Source of the DNA: Antedon bifida
Lineage: Eukaryota > Echinodermata > Crinoidea > Comatulida > Antedonidae
NCBI GenBank assembly: GCA_963402885.1
Contig: OY727098.1
Span: 25,086,417 to 25,150,416, forward strand
Reading direction: 5' to 3'
Length of the DNA: 64,000 nucleotides
In this document: positions 13,501-23,000 of the stretch, piece after piece
Layout: every line of letters begins with the position of its first letter
Position numbering within the stretch: the stretch's first letter is position 1
Position numbers and translations under genes: made by a program
Notes under the pieces: generated by a model
What the model saw: the letters and a program-made list of their open reading frames with translations, nothing else
Databases searched by the model: none
Told to the model about the DNA's origin: nothing

Positions 13501-13783
13501 GATGAACTATCCAAACGATTCTAATACAACAAAATAATCAATTAATAAACAATTATGTTCTCGGTTTGGGATCAGGTTTCTAGGCCTAGCCTAGCCTGGC
13601 TACACCAAATGATTATTTATATTTTTTTTAATAATATACCTCCATAACTCATCCACACATAGGCCTTGCTAGTACGTAGGGAACAGACTCTACTAGCCAG
13701 ACCGGCACTAGGCCTACTGGAACTGTAGGTTCGCACCTAATAAAACTGGGCATAATTAAAACTTCACGGTCACTCACCATCAT
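4567..13783 (-). CDS. Unrecognised coiled-coil protein, nine coding exons, 385 aa
   Basis: The exons on the minus strand, in transcript order, are 13783-13778 (ATGATG then GTGAGT), 13520-13439, 12880-12708, 12040-11763, 10750-10606, 9456-9356, 9099-8978, 8831-8697 and 4682-4567 (TGA). All junctions are GT-AG and the phases match throughout. The N-terminal third (about residues 1-85) is low-complexity and Ser/His/Asn-rich. About residues 80-280 are predicted coiled coil, with heptad-like stretches such as LVALLSEKIENQNKMIQTLA and VKQLQSDLAMVNRRL. Next comes a Lys-rich stretch (NTKRNKKTHRKTKQ), then an acidic Ser-rich tail ending SLTSLDIEDDLF. No catalytic domain is seen. A centrosomal, ciliary or cytoskeletal scaffold would fit, but I do not recognise the family. 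The start is chosen because it abuts a strong donor, but the true first exon could differ. The last intron (4683-8696) is about 4 kb and carries repeats. Confidence 0.85.
5830..6035 (+). repeat. Interspersed repeat family R1, copy 1
   Basis: GTGAGCGCTCACTGGTAAACC and GGGGGCCCGGAGCTTA here match, in reverse orientation, the sequence around 60215-60400 (GGGGTCCCTGGGTTCAGC, GTGAGCGTTCATTGCC). Both copies are more GC-rich than their surroundings. The class of element is unknown. Confidence 0.6.
6193..6320. mobile_element. Palindromic TTA-MITE, right end lost, with expanded inner repeat
   Basis: It starts with AGCTCTGTCTACACTATCAA after TAA. The inner 21-bp unit ACTACCATATTTGGGCATATC occurs three times in tandem (about 6257-6319). 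The right terminal arm is absent, so the copy is truncated. Confidence 0.8.
9727..9813 (+). tRNA. tRNA-Leu/Ser-like head of a SINE (not a functional tRNA call)
   Basis: GTCAAG at 9727-9732 pairs with CTTGAC at 9808-9813. Between them are a box A-like GGCTGAGCGGTTAAATGGC and a box B-like GGTTCAAGTCA. The 87-nt length fits a class II tRNA with a long variable arm. The sequence runs straight into a repeated body, so it is most likely the promoter head of a SINE. Confidence 0.5.
9727..10075 (+). mobile_element. tRNA-derived SINE family S1, copy 1
   Basis: A tRNA-like head is followed by a body with AACAAGTCTTTTCGGATAAG, GGCCCAGTGTACA, GAGTAGGGGGTTAACCCTGG and CATTCAGCCCCTGTGGACAG. Related bodies occur at about 10880-11085 (-), 44890-45130 (-) and 61470-61700 (+), which defines a dispersed family. 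Confidence 0.65.
10880..11085 (-). mobile_element. SINE family S1 body, copy 2
   Basis: On the minus strand it reads GGCCAGTGTACAC, then GAGTAGGGGGTTACCCTGG and TAGCCCCTGTATCAGGGG. These match the S1 body at 9727-10075 and, more closely, the copy near 44890-45130. No tRNA head is obvious. Confidence 0.6.
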
Positions 13784-14399
13784 CACGGCCGTCGTGCAGT
13801 GGGTGAATGTTTCTAAATTTGGTAGGCCTAAGCTCGAGAGATTATGGTGCGAAAGTGCATTAACACCACCGGCCCTCCTAGTTTAGGCCTAGTAGTAGGC
13901 CTAGCCCATCTGTCATTAGCTAGGCCCTAGCTACCACCTACACTAGTAAGTGGCTACCCAGAGTGTAGGCCTAGCCTAGGCCTAGTAACAGCCAACAAAA
14001 ATAAAGTAGCCTAGCCTAGGCCTAGCTAGTTTAGTTAGTAGCTATACTAAATACAGTCGTGTAGTCTTCAACAACATACTCTAACTTTGCTTAAGTTTGC
14101 CTCCGTCTCTCTGACTATATCTGAGAATCTATTCTCCCATTCTCTTGGCATATTTAATGATCAAAACATCAATTCTCTCACACGAAAGAAGGCGAAGCGT
14201 TGTGTTGCGAAGGTAATTAAAATCGGTAATAAAAATAATAAACGGTAATCGACTATAGAGGGCGCACGATTAAAATAGTGTTCGATAGGGTTCATATCAG
14301 TTTCAGAACTATGTACAGTAGTAATGTATTCATTAAATGGTATATATTAACATAAAATGCAAAATTTAGATTCGCTGAGCGTGAATTTCAACCTGTTTC

Positions 14400-14473
14400 T
14401 TGTTTTCCTACTGTATGTATTCAGATTTTGTAAATAAATGTCTATTGAATTGAATTGAATTGAATTGAATTGA
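14400..14473 (+). repeat. ATTGA microsatellite tail, probable non-LTR 3' end
   Basis: TGTATGTATTCAGATTTTG and an AATAAATG are followed by about five ATTGA units. The same layout ends the non-LTR fragment at 38431-38822, so this is probably a short 3' piece of a related element. Confidence 0.5.
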
Positions 14474-14633
14474 GTTCCACACGATTTTCAAAAAGCGTTA
14501 CTAAGATCAGGGTATCAAGTAGGCTCCTATCTTAACCAATGTAACCCACAATATATAGGACTTTTCGATCATCACTAAATATGCAAAGAATCATAACCAA
14601 GATAACCACAATGAATTTTTGTAAATAATCGTT

Positions 14634-14922
14634 TAAAGATACATTGAGACTTTGAATATGCCATTTTGTGGTTTCAACAAAAAAACGAAAAAATAATGTT
14701 TTCACTTATAAAAAAATAAACGGAAAAATTAAACCAACAAAACATTAGCTGTCAGCCAATTTGACTATTTTTCGCTTTAAATTACAGTTTTTAAGATAAA
14801 TAGTTTTTTCCGATCCAATTTTTGGTCAAACTGAAAAACTATTATGTGACATTAAAATGGCATATCCAACAAAGAAATGTTTAAAAAAATATTTTTTTCA
14901 GGAGGACAATACATCTTTAATA
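14634..14922. mobile_element. MITE family M2, diverged copy
   Basis: The right end GGACAATACATCTTTA matches the terminal repeat of the better copy at 48613-48905. The interior shares GTCAGCCAATTTGACTA and TTCCGATCCAATTTTTGG with the related stretches near 50160-50290 and 50697-50900. The left terminus is degraded (AAAGATACATTGAGAC). Confidence 0.65.
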
Positions 14923-15232
14923 TGCAAAGTATCATTTTATTTTCACTCGATGCTTTTAATAAACGGATGTAGTAATTGGAATTAAACTTCCATGAATAAA
15001 GTATCTATATATCTCATATCACTAAGCTTAATACTTGATAATGAATCTCATGGATTTATATTATGAATAATTCATGTGTTTTTCATTAAGAGAGTTTAAT
15101 AAATACGTGATTGCTTGTCCTTTTAATTACTGACAGTATATTAAACGTAGGTGCATGAATTTAATACATTTAATCATTGTATCACTCAGTGAGAGTCGAT
15201 GAGACTGAAGCTGATCATCAAAAGTCATCAAC

Positions 15233-18200
15233 ATGAAGTGGTGGATCTTCTTCTGTTGTTTTGTTTTCCTCATGGACTTTGGAAATTCACAAAACGGTAA
15301 GCCCAATATCAATGTTTATCTTCAACTTTTAGAGCAACTTTTAAAATTTGTTTGAAATAAAAACTTCTTGGTGCTACATGGTTTTCGTGGTGCTATAAAG
15401 ATAGCCGTAACATTACCGTTTTTTAATTGTATAATTTCACTACTAATCCCGTCAACTGGGTTGGCTTAATTACAAGTATTTTCCTGTTTATTTTTTGTTT
15501 TATTGTTCTCTGGATTTATACTTTGTATTATGCTTTAAATTTACATAAATCAGAGTGAAGTTCCTATCTTTTAACACTATAAAGGTTCTATAAGCACCAC
15601 TTTTATAAAGGACTTTTATTTTACGTGCTAATTCTGCTGAACCACTGTCGGAAGAGGTTATGATAAATGCATGTTCTATATTTTATAGATATTTGAAAGG
15701 AAGAAGAATGCCATTTGACTATTTTACTTATTGATCTATTTCGTTATAAATATTATTTTCATATTTTAAAGACAAGCAATATGATATGAAATATTAAAAA
15801 CCTTACTAAATGTCGAGTCCATGAATTTTCTCGATACATCGTGCAAAATGGCATGGATTAACATTCCAAACAATATAACAATTAAGTTAATTGAACAAAA
15901 AAACAACAACAAATAAATACCATTTATTTATTTCTTTTTCTCCAGTTTACTGGACAATTGTTAGCTATTTTTGGTTTTCTTTGCAATGTTTTTGTAGGGC
16001 CTATACCTTTTAAAATGTTATCTGATCCACTGTGATGGAAACACAAAGCACCGTATAAATAAACGTTTTATCAATTGTCTTATTGCTTGTAGAAATACAA
16101 TGTTCTTTGAATTCTAAATTACTTACTGCAAAGTAAAAATAATGTTGTAAGATTATTTTAACTTTTACAGTTTCAAGAGAATTCACGTTTCAAGTAATTG
16201 AGGAAAGAAACTCTTGCAGAAATCGCTGTCAAACATCTTCGACGTTTAGTGAGTGCGCCTGTGATGATTCGTGTCTATTCTATGGCGACTGTTGCAGATA
16301 CTACTTATACTACTGTGGTAATGATTACAAATTCAAGACAATGGAATCTTCTTTCAAAAATCAACTCGCAATTTCAGCAGATCCAACAAAACCTCGATGG
16401 AATTGTGTCAAGGATCCCGAGGGCATTCAACCTGAAGGAATATTAGTCGTAGTCACCTGCCCGCCGATCTGGACTATTGAAGACATTAGACGGAAATGCG
16501 AAGAAGGAAGACTTAACATAACAAACGAAGCATTGGTATATGATGTCAGAGGTTATGTATACGTCAACCAATTCTGTGCCATTTGTAATATGGATACTAC
16601 GTCCAGTAGCAACAGTACGCTGAACATTAATAGCACATTTAACAGCTTATTAAATACGACAGAGTTTGTGGTTGAAGGAATCAGCACAGATGCTATCCAG
16701 TTGCGGCAATGCTCTTTACATCTCAAGGACACTTGTCCTTTCAGCTTTCCATCAGATCTCACGTTTGGTTGTACAGCTTTTTTGGACGATGTTAGTTATA
16801 AAAATGTAATGTATAAAAATGACAAGTGTAAAAATTGTAATTTGGAAGATTCTATTGATATTATTCCTAAAAGCGAGGGACTTATTGTTATTGAAAATGT
16901 TGAGATTGTTGTTGAGGTTGTTAATACAGATCAGGAGGTAGCTTATAGTAAGCCCGTTTTCGTCCAAGTTTTTAACCCTTATGTTCCAATTAGTATTAGT
17001 ATTGTAGAAAAGCTAAGGTGTAATGAAAATGAGTATTATGATGATAGCATTCAAAGATGTCAGAGCTGTGAAAATGGAACGATCATTACCGAGTCTGAAT
17101 ACCGTTCTGCTCAAAATGCATTGGACATCACACTACTTGTAGACTCACCTGACGATGGCAGTGGTTATACTTCTGTAACCAGCAGAGAAGAACCAATAGA
17201 TAGTAACGATGGCAGAGCACCATCTTCTGCCGACACATTTGTTTGCATCACATCTTGTAATGTCATTGAACAAGATGGTACAGAGAATCAACCTACTGAA
17301 GATGACGGTTGGATTACCTTGTCAACAAACGGTTCAAAACTTTCGTGCCGCGTTTTAAAGAACGATCTTGTTAATGTGACAACTGGACGTCTGTTTTCAT
17401 ATGACAGCACAATGACTGTTCTGAACATAGTTGTTTGTGTAATATCATTAATAACGCTATTTGTGTCCATTTTAACTGTATGTTGTTTTCGTTCACTACT
17501 TAATCTACCCGGAATCTGTCGTCTTTGCCTCATGTTATCACTTTTCTTTGCGCAGTTTATAATGCTAACGATTGCTGACATAACTAAACCACGACAACTC
17601 TGTACTGGGACAGCCATTGTAATGCACTTCTTCTGGCTAGCATTGTTTTCATGGAGTAATGTTCTAGCGTTTGATTTAGCACGAGTGTTTGGAACTCAGC
17701 CATCAAGACCTAGTACGTCGAAGAAACGACGTCTGATTGGCTTGTATCTGCTTTATGGCTGGGGACTTCCTCTGATCATTGTAACATTGTCCACCGGCCT
17801 TCATTTTAGCGGGAAATTTGATTTTAGTTACGGAAGAGAGACATTTTGTTGGTTTTCAGATAGACACTCACTCCTTCTCGCCTTTGGTATTCCAGTATCA
17901 ATTTGTATTGCTTTGAATTGTGTTTTATATTTGATAACTGTTGTCGGAATTTGGAAGGTTCACCGAGTTACCGAATTTGCTGTTCAAGAGAATCAAAGAA
18001 GAAACAAACGAAAGGATGAACTCAAACTATATATTAAGGTATGTATACATATTGTATTCTTGTTAGTTGAACAAATGCGTTGTTTGATAGCCTTGGTTAA
18101 ACGCATAAAAATACAAGGAGGGACCACCTGACCGACTGGATTGATGCCTTGATTGCTAAATATAGACATAATAATAGACAACTTATTTCGATGACGTAGC

Positions 18201-18769
18201 CGACTTTTGTGGCCATTGCCTTGCTGGAAATTCTTAACAAAGTCTGCGTCTGTAAATAGAAAATAGAATAGAAAATAGATAAATAAAACTAAATAGAAAA
18301 ATATAGAGAAGGAATTGATATAGCCTGGGCTCCAGACGAAGTTTTGTCTTAATATTAGTAAAAATATAAATATTTTTGCACATATGGCGTTTCATACGTG
18401 TATTACTTGAGTTTGGATACTCAAACAAAAATCAAAAGGACGACGTGTGGACATAAAAAAGACAATAAATACAGAATTGGAGCAAGTCTAGAATTAATAC
18501 TGTTACATAATGTGATATTCAAATTTCATTCATTCATTCAGTTATCGATTTTAATGGGAGTGACGTGGAGTTTGGTATTCATCACTGTATATACCGATGA
18601 ACATGTTCTGTGGTACATCTTCATAATCCTCAACGGACTACAAGGATTTTTTATATTTATTGCGTTCACGTGTAATCATCAAACGCTGGCTTTGTGGAGA
18701 GGGGCGTATACTACACACATTGCGTCACATTCAAGTTCTCGACAGTTGACGAAAAGCACGTCAGTATAA
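15233..18769 (+). CDS. Secretin/Methuselah-like 7TM receptor with somatomedin-B domain, 719 aa
   Basis: A cell-surface G-protein-coupled receptor; ligand unknown. The exons are 15233-15296, 16171-18038 and 18542-18769 (TAA), with GT-AG borders and matching phases. Exon 1 encodes a signal peptide (MKWWIFFCCFVFLMDF). At about residues 37-72, SCRNRCQ, ECACDDSC, YGDCCRYY and YYC give the eight-Cys somatomedin-B pattern. A long, N-glycosylation-rich ectodomain follows, with Cys motifs such as CPPIWTIEDIRRKC. Seven membrane segments start near residue 435 (TVLNIVVCVISLITLFV). They show family B hallmarks: Cys at the top of TM3, GWGLP in TM4, TFCWFS in loop 2 and LNGLQGFFIFIAF in TM7. No HLT/S-type GPS cleavage motif is visible, so it is more Methuselah-like than a classical adhesion GPCR. 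The cytoplasmic tail is short and Ser-rich. A duplication follows over the stop codon. The family assignment is firm; the physiological role is unknown. Confidence 0.92.
15297..16170 (+). other. Intron 1 of the receptor gene
   Basis: GTAAGC donor and TTTTACAG acceptor. AT-rich, with nothing else recognised. Confidence 0.8.
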
Positions 18770-18815
18770 ACGCGAGTTCTCGACAGTTGACGAAAAGTAC
18801 GTCAGTATAAACGCG
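18734..18815 (+). repeat. Tandem 41-bp duplication across the receptor stop codon
   Basis: AGTTCTCGACAGTTGACGAA to AAACGCG (18734-18774) is repeated at 18775-18815 with one visible change (GCACG to GTACG). The first copy encodes the last residues and the TAA. The second is 3' UTR. Confidence 0.9.
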
Positions 18816-19194
18816 TTCTAAATAGCTGAACAAGTTTCTCCTTTCTTTGAAGAAAATTCTAGTTACAAATTGTCTGATTTCAAATAACAAACTATAGGAC
18901 ATGTTGATAATACACACTGTTTATGTTGATAGCTTTATCGTACCCAGAGATTAATGTCGTTACCATTGTTGTTGATTTTATCGCGAAGGGTGTTACTTGC
19001 TGTGACAATTCTTTTGTTAAAGATGTTCCCGTTGTTGTCAGTGTCGTCTATGATGATTTCGTTTGTCTCGCTTGGGTTGAAGCGATATATTATTATTATA
19101 TATATTATTTAGCGTTTAGCGTTAACGCCTTAAGCGCGTATTATTCTGTGAACCCCAAACACAGTAGCATATAGCTTTAACTCTTTTCCACCAC

Positions 19195-19267
19195 GACCAG
19201 CATGGGGTTCCAACCCATGACATCCGTGTTGTTAACACGACGCTCAGTCCGACTGAGCTAACCGATC
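19195..19267 (-). tRNA. tRNA-like cloverleaf, anticodon AAC (Val); likely pseudogene or SINE head
   Basis: Read on the minus strand it is 73 nt and folds completely. The acceptor GATCGGT/GCTGGTC has 7 pairs, three of them G-U. The D stem is GCTC/GAGC with loop AGTCGGACT. The anticodon stem is TCGTG/CACGG with loop TTAACAA. The variable loop is ATGTC and the T stem is ATGGG/CCCAT. The T loop is TTGGAAC instead of the usual TTCGAAN, which damages box B and argues against normal function. Confidence 0.5.
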
Positions 19268-19630
19268 ATCTGGATATAAACAGGTTAATACCAGCTTTGA
19301 CGGTCATGTATATATTTTATGACGTAACGATGAATTACGTAATATGAAGTACGTATAAATACTATTGTCAGATGCTCAGTCATGTCGGCCTACTTTGTGG
19401 CGTAACTGGTAACGCTCTGTTTGAATAGCTTGGGTTCGAAACTTTTATATATAAATATTTTTGTATTTTATTTCATTTTGAAAGATATTGAGACAGTTAA
19501 GTTAATTTAGGAAATAGGTAAGCTATCTTTACGATTTCTACCGTCATGTTAATACATAGTCATGATGCATACATAATCACTAACGTTATAGTAATCCATA
19601 GGCCATAGGCATTTTGTCACCCGCAGCCTG

Positions 19631-19635
19631 TTGCC
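19631..19635. repeat. Left target-site duplication TTGCC
   Basis: TTGCC directly precedes the 5' LTR. The same five bases follow the 3' LTR at 24588-24592, as expected for integrase-mediated insertion. Confidence 0.9.
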
Positions 19636-19922
19636 TGTCACATCACCTTCACCTCAGTGAAAGCTAGGGCAAATTGGACCACTGGACAGCAACACTTGTT
19701 TATACTTGTTTATAGTAACTCCCATTAGAAATCCCATTAGAGCTATAATAAATTCCACAATATACCAACTCAGTGAACAGTTAATAGATTATCATATTCT
19801 CTCCAGTCTTCGGACAACCAACATTAAGTTCAATCCAATAAAGCTTATATATATTCAACAGTATAAGTGTATTACTTGTTTTAATGTAAAACAACCGTCA
19901 ACGTATATCAGAAGATATTACA
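19636..19922 (+). repeat. 5' LTR
   Basis: Begins TGTCACATCACCTTCACCTC and ends CAGAAGATATTACA. It matches 24301-24587 base for base as far as I can read. It contains AATAAA (CCAATAAAGC) that can serve as the poly(A) signal. Confidence 0.95.
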
Positions 19923-19940
19923 TGGTGGCAGCGGTGGGAT
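19923..19940 (+). other. Primer binding site
   Basis: TGGTGGCAGCGGTGGGAT lies immediately after the 5' LTR. It starts with TGG, the complement of a tRNA CCA end. The priming tRNA was not identified. Confidence 0.75.
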
Positions 19941-20004
19941 ATAATAATAAAACCTTTGTGCTAGTACAGTTTAAAGGAATTTTTGTATCAAAAACCAACG
20001 CATC

Positions 20005-23000
20005 ATGGCGGATAAACAACCACATATGGATTGGAACTCTGCAAACATAGGCGATTCGTTTCGGATGTTTAAACGACGAACTGAATTGTATTTTACAGTA
20101 AAGAATATTTCACAGGAGGACCGCATCAACCATCTATTATTAATGGTAGGTGAAGAGGGACTTAAAAGATTTGATTCGTGGGGACTAACCGAAGAAGATA
20201 AGGAGAATATCAATACTATTTGGGAGAAATTTGAGGAGCAAATAGAGCCACAATCGAATTTCCGTGTCTCAAGAATGTATCTTCAGAAACTAAAACAACA
20301 ACCGGGTGAGTCGATTGATGACTACATTACTAAACTTAAATTCCATGCAGAAAAATGCGCATTTACAGCCGCAGAAAAAGAAACGAGAATCATAGAACAA
20401 ATGACCATAGGAACCATATTTAAAGATCTCCAAAAAGAACTTCTCACAAAAAACCAAGAATACAGACTTGAGGAGGCCATAACCCTAGCTAGGGGACACG
20501 AGGCATCCCTCATGCACCACAAGCAATTAGATGAATTTGATACACAACATGCAAAAATAAGCTACGTGTCACGTGCCAAAAACAAATGTAAAGCGTGTGG
20601 ACAAATGCATCGCCCTCGAGAATGTCCAGCATATGGCTCAACTTGCCACAACTGTGGTAAATTAAACCATTGGGCCAAAATGTGTAGATCGTCGAAACAA
20701 AATGTGCATCCTCGTAATGATCAAAGTACCGACCGTCATCAACAAAAACGACAAAAACCAAAAAGCCATGGAAAAGGCAAGCTAAAATCTAGAAGTGGAA
20801 TACACTCAATGAATCAATATGAGTCTGATTCGGATGATGACATACTTGAACAGCATATGGAAAAATTGACATTTGGTTCAGTGCGCATGAGCAGCATCAA
20901 CGCTAGTGAAAAATTCACTAAACTTGACATAAAGTTACCACGTATGGAAAACCAAATAGCTGAACTGAACATCAAAGTTGATACTGGAGCTGAGGGTAAT
21001 ACTCTTCCATTGCGAATATTTGGAAATATGTACCCAAATCATATAAACGCACAAGGATATCCCAAAAGCGGAATCCTAAAAGAATCAAACACTAAACTTA
21101 CCGCATACAATGATGCACATATTCCTTGTTATGGAATATTACCGATAAAATGCAAGCATCCAACCAATTGTATTTATACAGAGGAAACATTTTACATTGT
21201 GGATTGCAAAGGCCCAGCGATTTTGGGATTACCGACGATACAGAAACTAGAATTAATAAAATTCAATTGCAGTATCACAACAAAGGAAAACAAATCAAGT
21301 CCGATAATAGACACTGCAGACCTAAAAAACAGGTATCCTGACAGATTTGACGGTATGGGAGATTTTGCGAAACCGTACCACATAGTAACGGACAAAAACG
21401 TCACACCCATTGTGCACGCTTGCAGGAAAACACCGATTAAACTTGCAGGACAGATCAACGCCGCACTTGATGATATGGAAGCAAAAGGTGTAATAAAGAA
21501 AATTGATGAACCAACAGATTGGGTAAGTTCAATAACGTACCCAATCAAACCAGACGGGTCAGTGCGAATCTGTCTTGACCCTAAAGACCTCAATGAGGCG
21601 ATAAAGAGAAGCCATCATAAGACTCCGACCTTAGAGGAACTCACTCACAAACTAAATGGAGCAAAATACTTCTCTAAACTTGATGCCAAGAATGGCTACT
21701 GGTCGATACACCTTGACAATGCTTCTCAAAAACTAACAACATTTAATTCTCCGAAAGGCCGATACTGTTTTAAACGCCTTCCTTTTGGTTTAAACGTATC
21801 ACAAGATGTTTTCCAACAGAGAATGGATATGATATTAGAAAAATGTCCAGGAACAATTGGGATAGCCGATGACGTAGCAATATTCGGCAAAACTGAAGCC
21901 GAGCATGACGCCAACCTCCACAACCTGATGGAAATTGCGAGAGAGTCAGGATTAATGTTCAACTCTAAAAAATGTAAAATTAAGCAACGAGAAATAACAT
22001 TTTTTGGTATTGTCTACAGCAGCGAAGGGGCACGACCAGACCCAAAGAAAATATGTGTCATTCAACAACTAAAAGTACCCGAAAACAAACAAGAGCTCCA
22101 AGAATTTCTTGGCATCGCCAACTACATGGGTCCCTTTATTCCCCATCTCGCTGATTTGACAGAACCCCTACGTCAATTGCTAAAAAAGGATACGCAATAC
22201 AGTTGGACACCTGCACATACAAATGCCTACCAACAGACAAAACAGGCAATCTGCAGTGAAATCCGACTTTCATACTTCGACCCGAAAAAACCTGTAATAT
22301 TACAGGTGGACGCAAGTAAAGTTGGACTCGGAGCAGTGTTGCTCCAGCCAAATGACAAAAACGAAGAAATGCCAGTAGCGTTTGCCAGCAAAGCACTTAC
22401 AGACACTGAGAAACGATACGCAAACATCGAACGCGAACTACTGGCAGCAGTTTTTGCGTGTGAAAAATTTCACACTTACGTTTATGGAGGAAAATTCATA
22501 ATATACACAGACCATAAGCCGCTTGAGATGATCGCCCTCAAAAACTTGAATGCAGCTCCACCACGATTACAAAGGATGCTACTAAGACTGCAAGGATACA
22601 ACTGCCAGATCATATATAAACCAGGAAAAGAAATGACACTGGCAGATTCACTCTCCCGAATTGGAAGCTCAAAGGAAAATGAGCAAGTGGACCAACGTTA
22701 TACGGAACTTGATATAAGAGTGTGTCCAGTACAGTTTAGCGAAAACCGGTTAACTGGACTTAAGCACCACACCAAGTGTGACAAAACACTTTGCGAACTC
22801 GGCAAAATAATATTTGAAGGTTGGCCAGAAAAACAAATTAAGCTCTCCAAAGGCGTTAAAGAATATTGGTCAATGCGCGATGAGCTAACCGTAGAAGACG
22901 GCATAATTTTAAAAGGGCAGCAAACTGTTATACCAAATGAAATGAGAACATACATATTGGATCAACTACATGCCGGCCACCAAGGCATAACAAAAACACG

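Larger units (their letters stand above)
13784..15232. other. Region between the divergent coiled-coil and receptor genes
   Basis: The left part (13560-14060) is full of GGCCTA/TAGGCC words and probably covers the first intron, 5' UTR and promoter of the minus-strand gene. The right part holds a non-LTR-type tail with an ATTGA microsatellite (14400-14473) and a MITE (14634-14922). No TATA box could be assigned with confidence. Confidence 0.5.
18816..19635. other. Receptor 3' flank and pre-transposon region
   Basis: No coding signal is convincing. The region contains a complete tRNA-like cloverleaf on the minus strand (19195-19267) and a weaker tRNA-like stretch near 19389-19445. The left target duplication of the LTR element is at 19631-19635. 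Confidence 0.55.

Noticed and set aside
19389..19445. Second tRNA-like stretch (GGCGTAACTGGTAACGC, GGGTTCGAAAC)
   Set aside because: Box A and box B words are present, but the acceptor and anticodon stems do not form a complete cloverleaf.
19706..20050. 114-codon open frame over the 5' LTR and leader
   Set aside because: It lies in the LTR, recurs truncated in the 3' LTR and overlaps the real gag-pol start in another frame.
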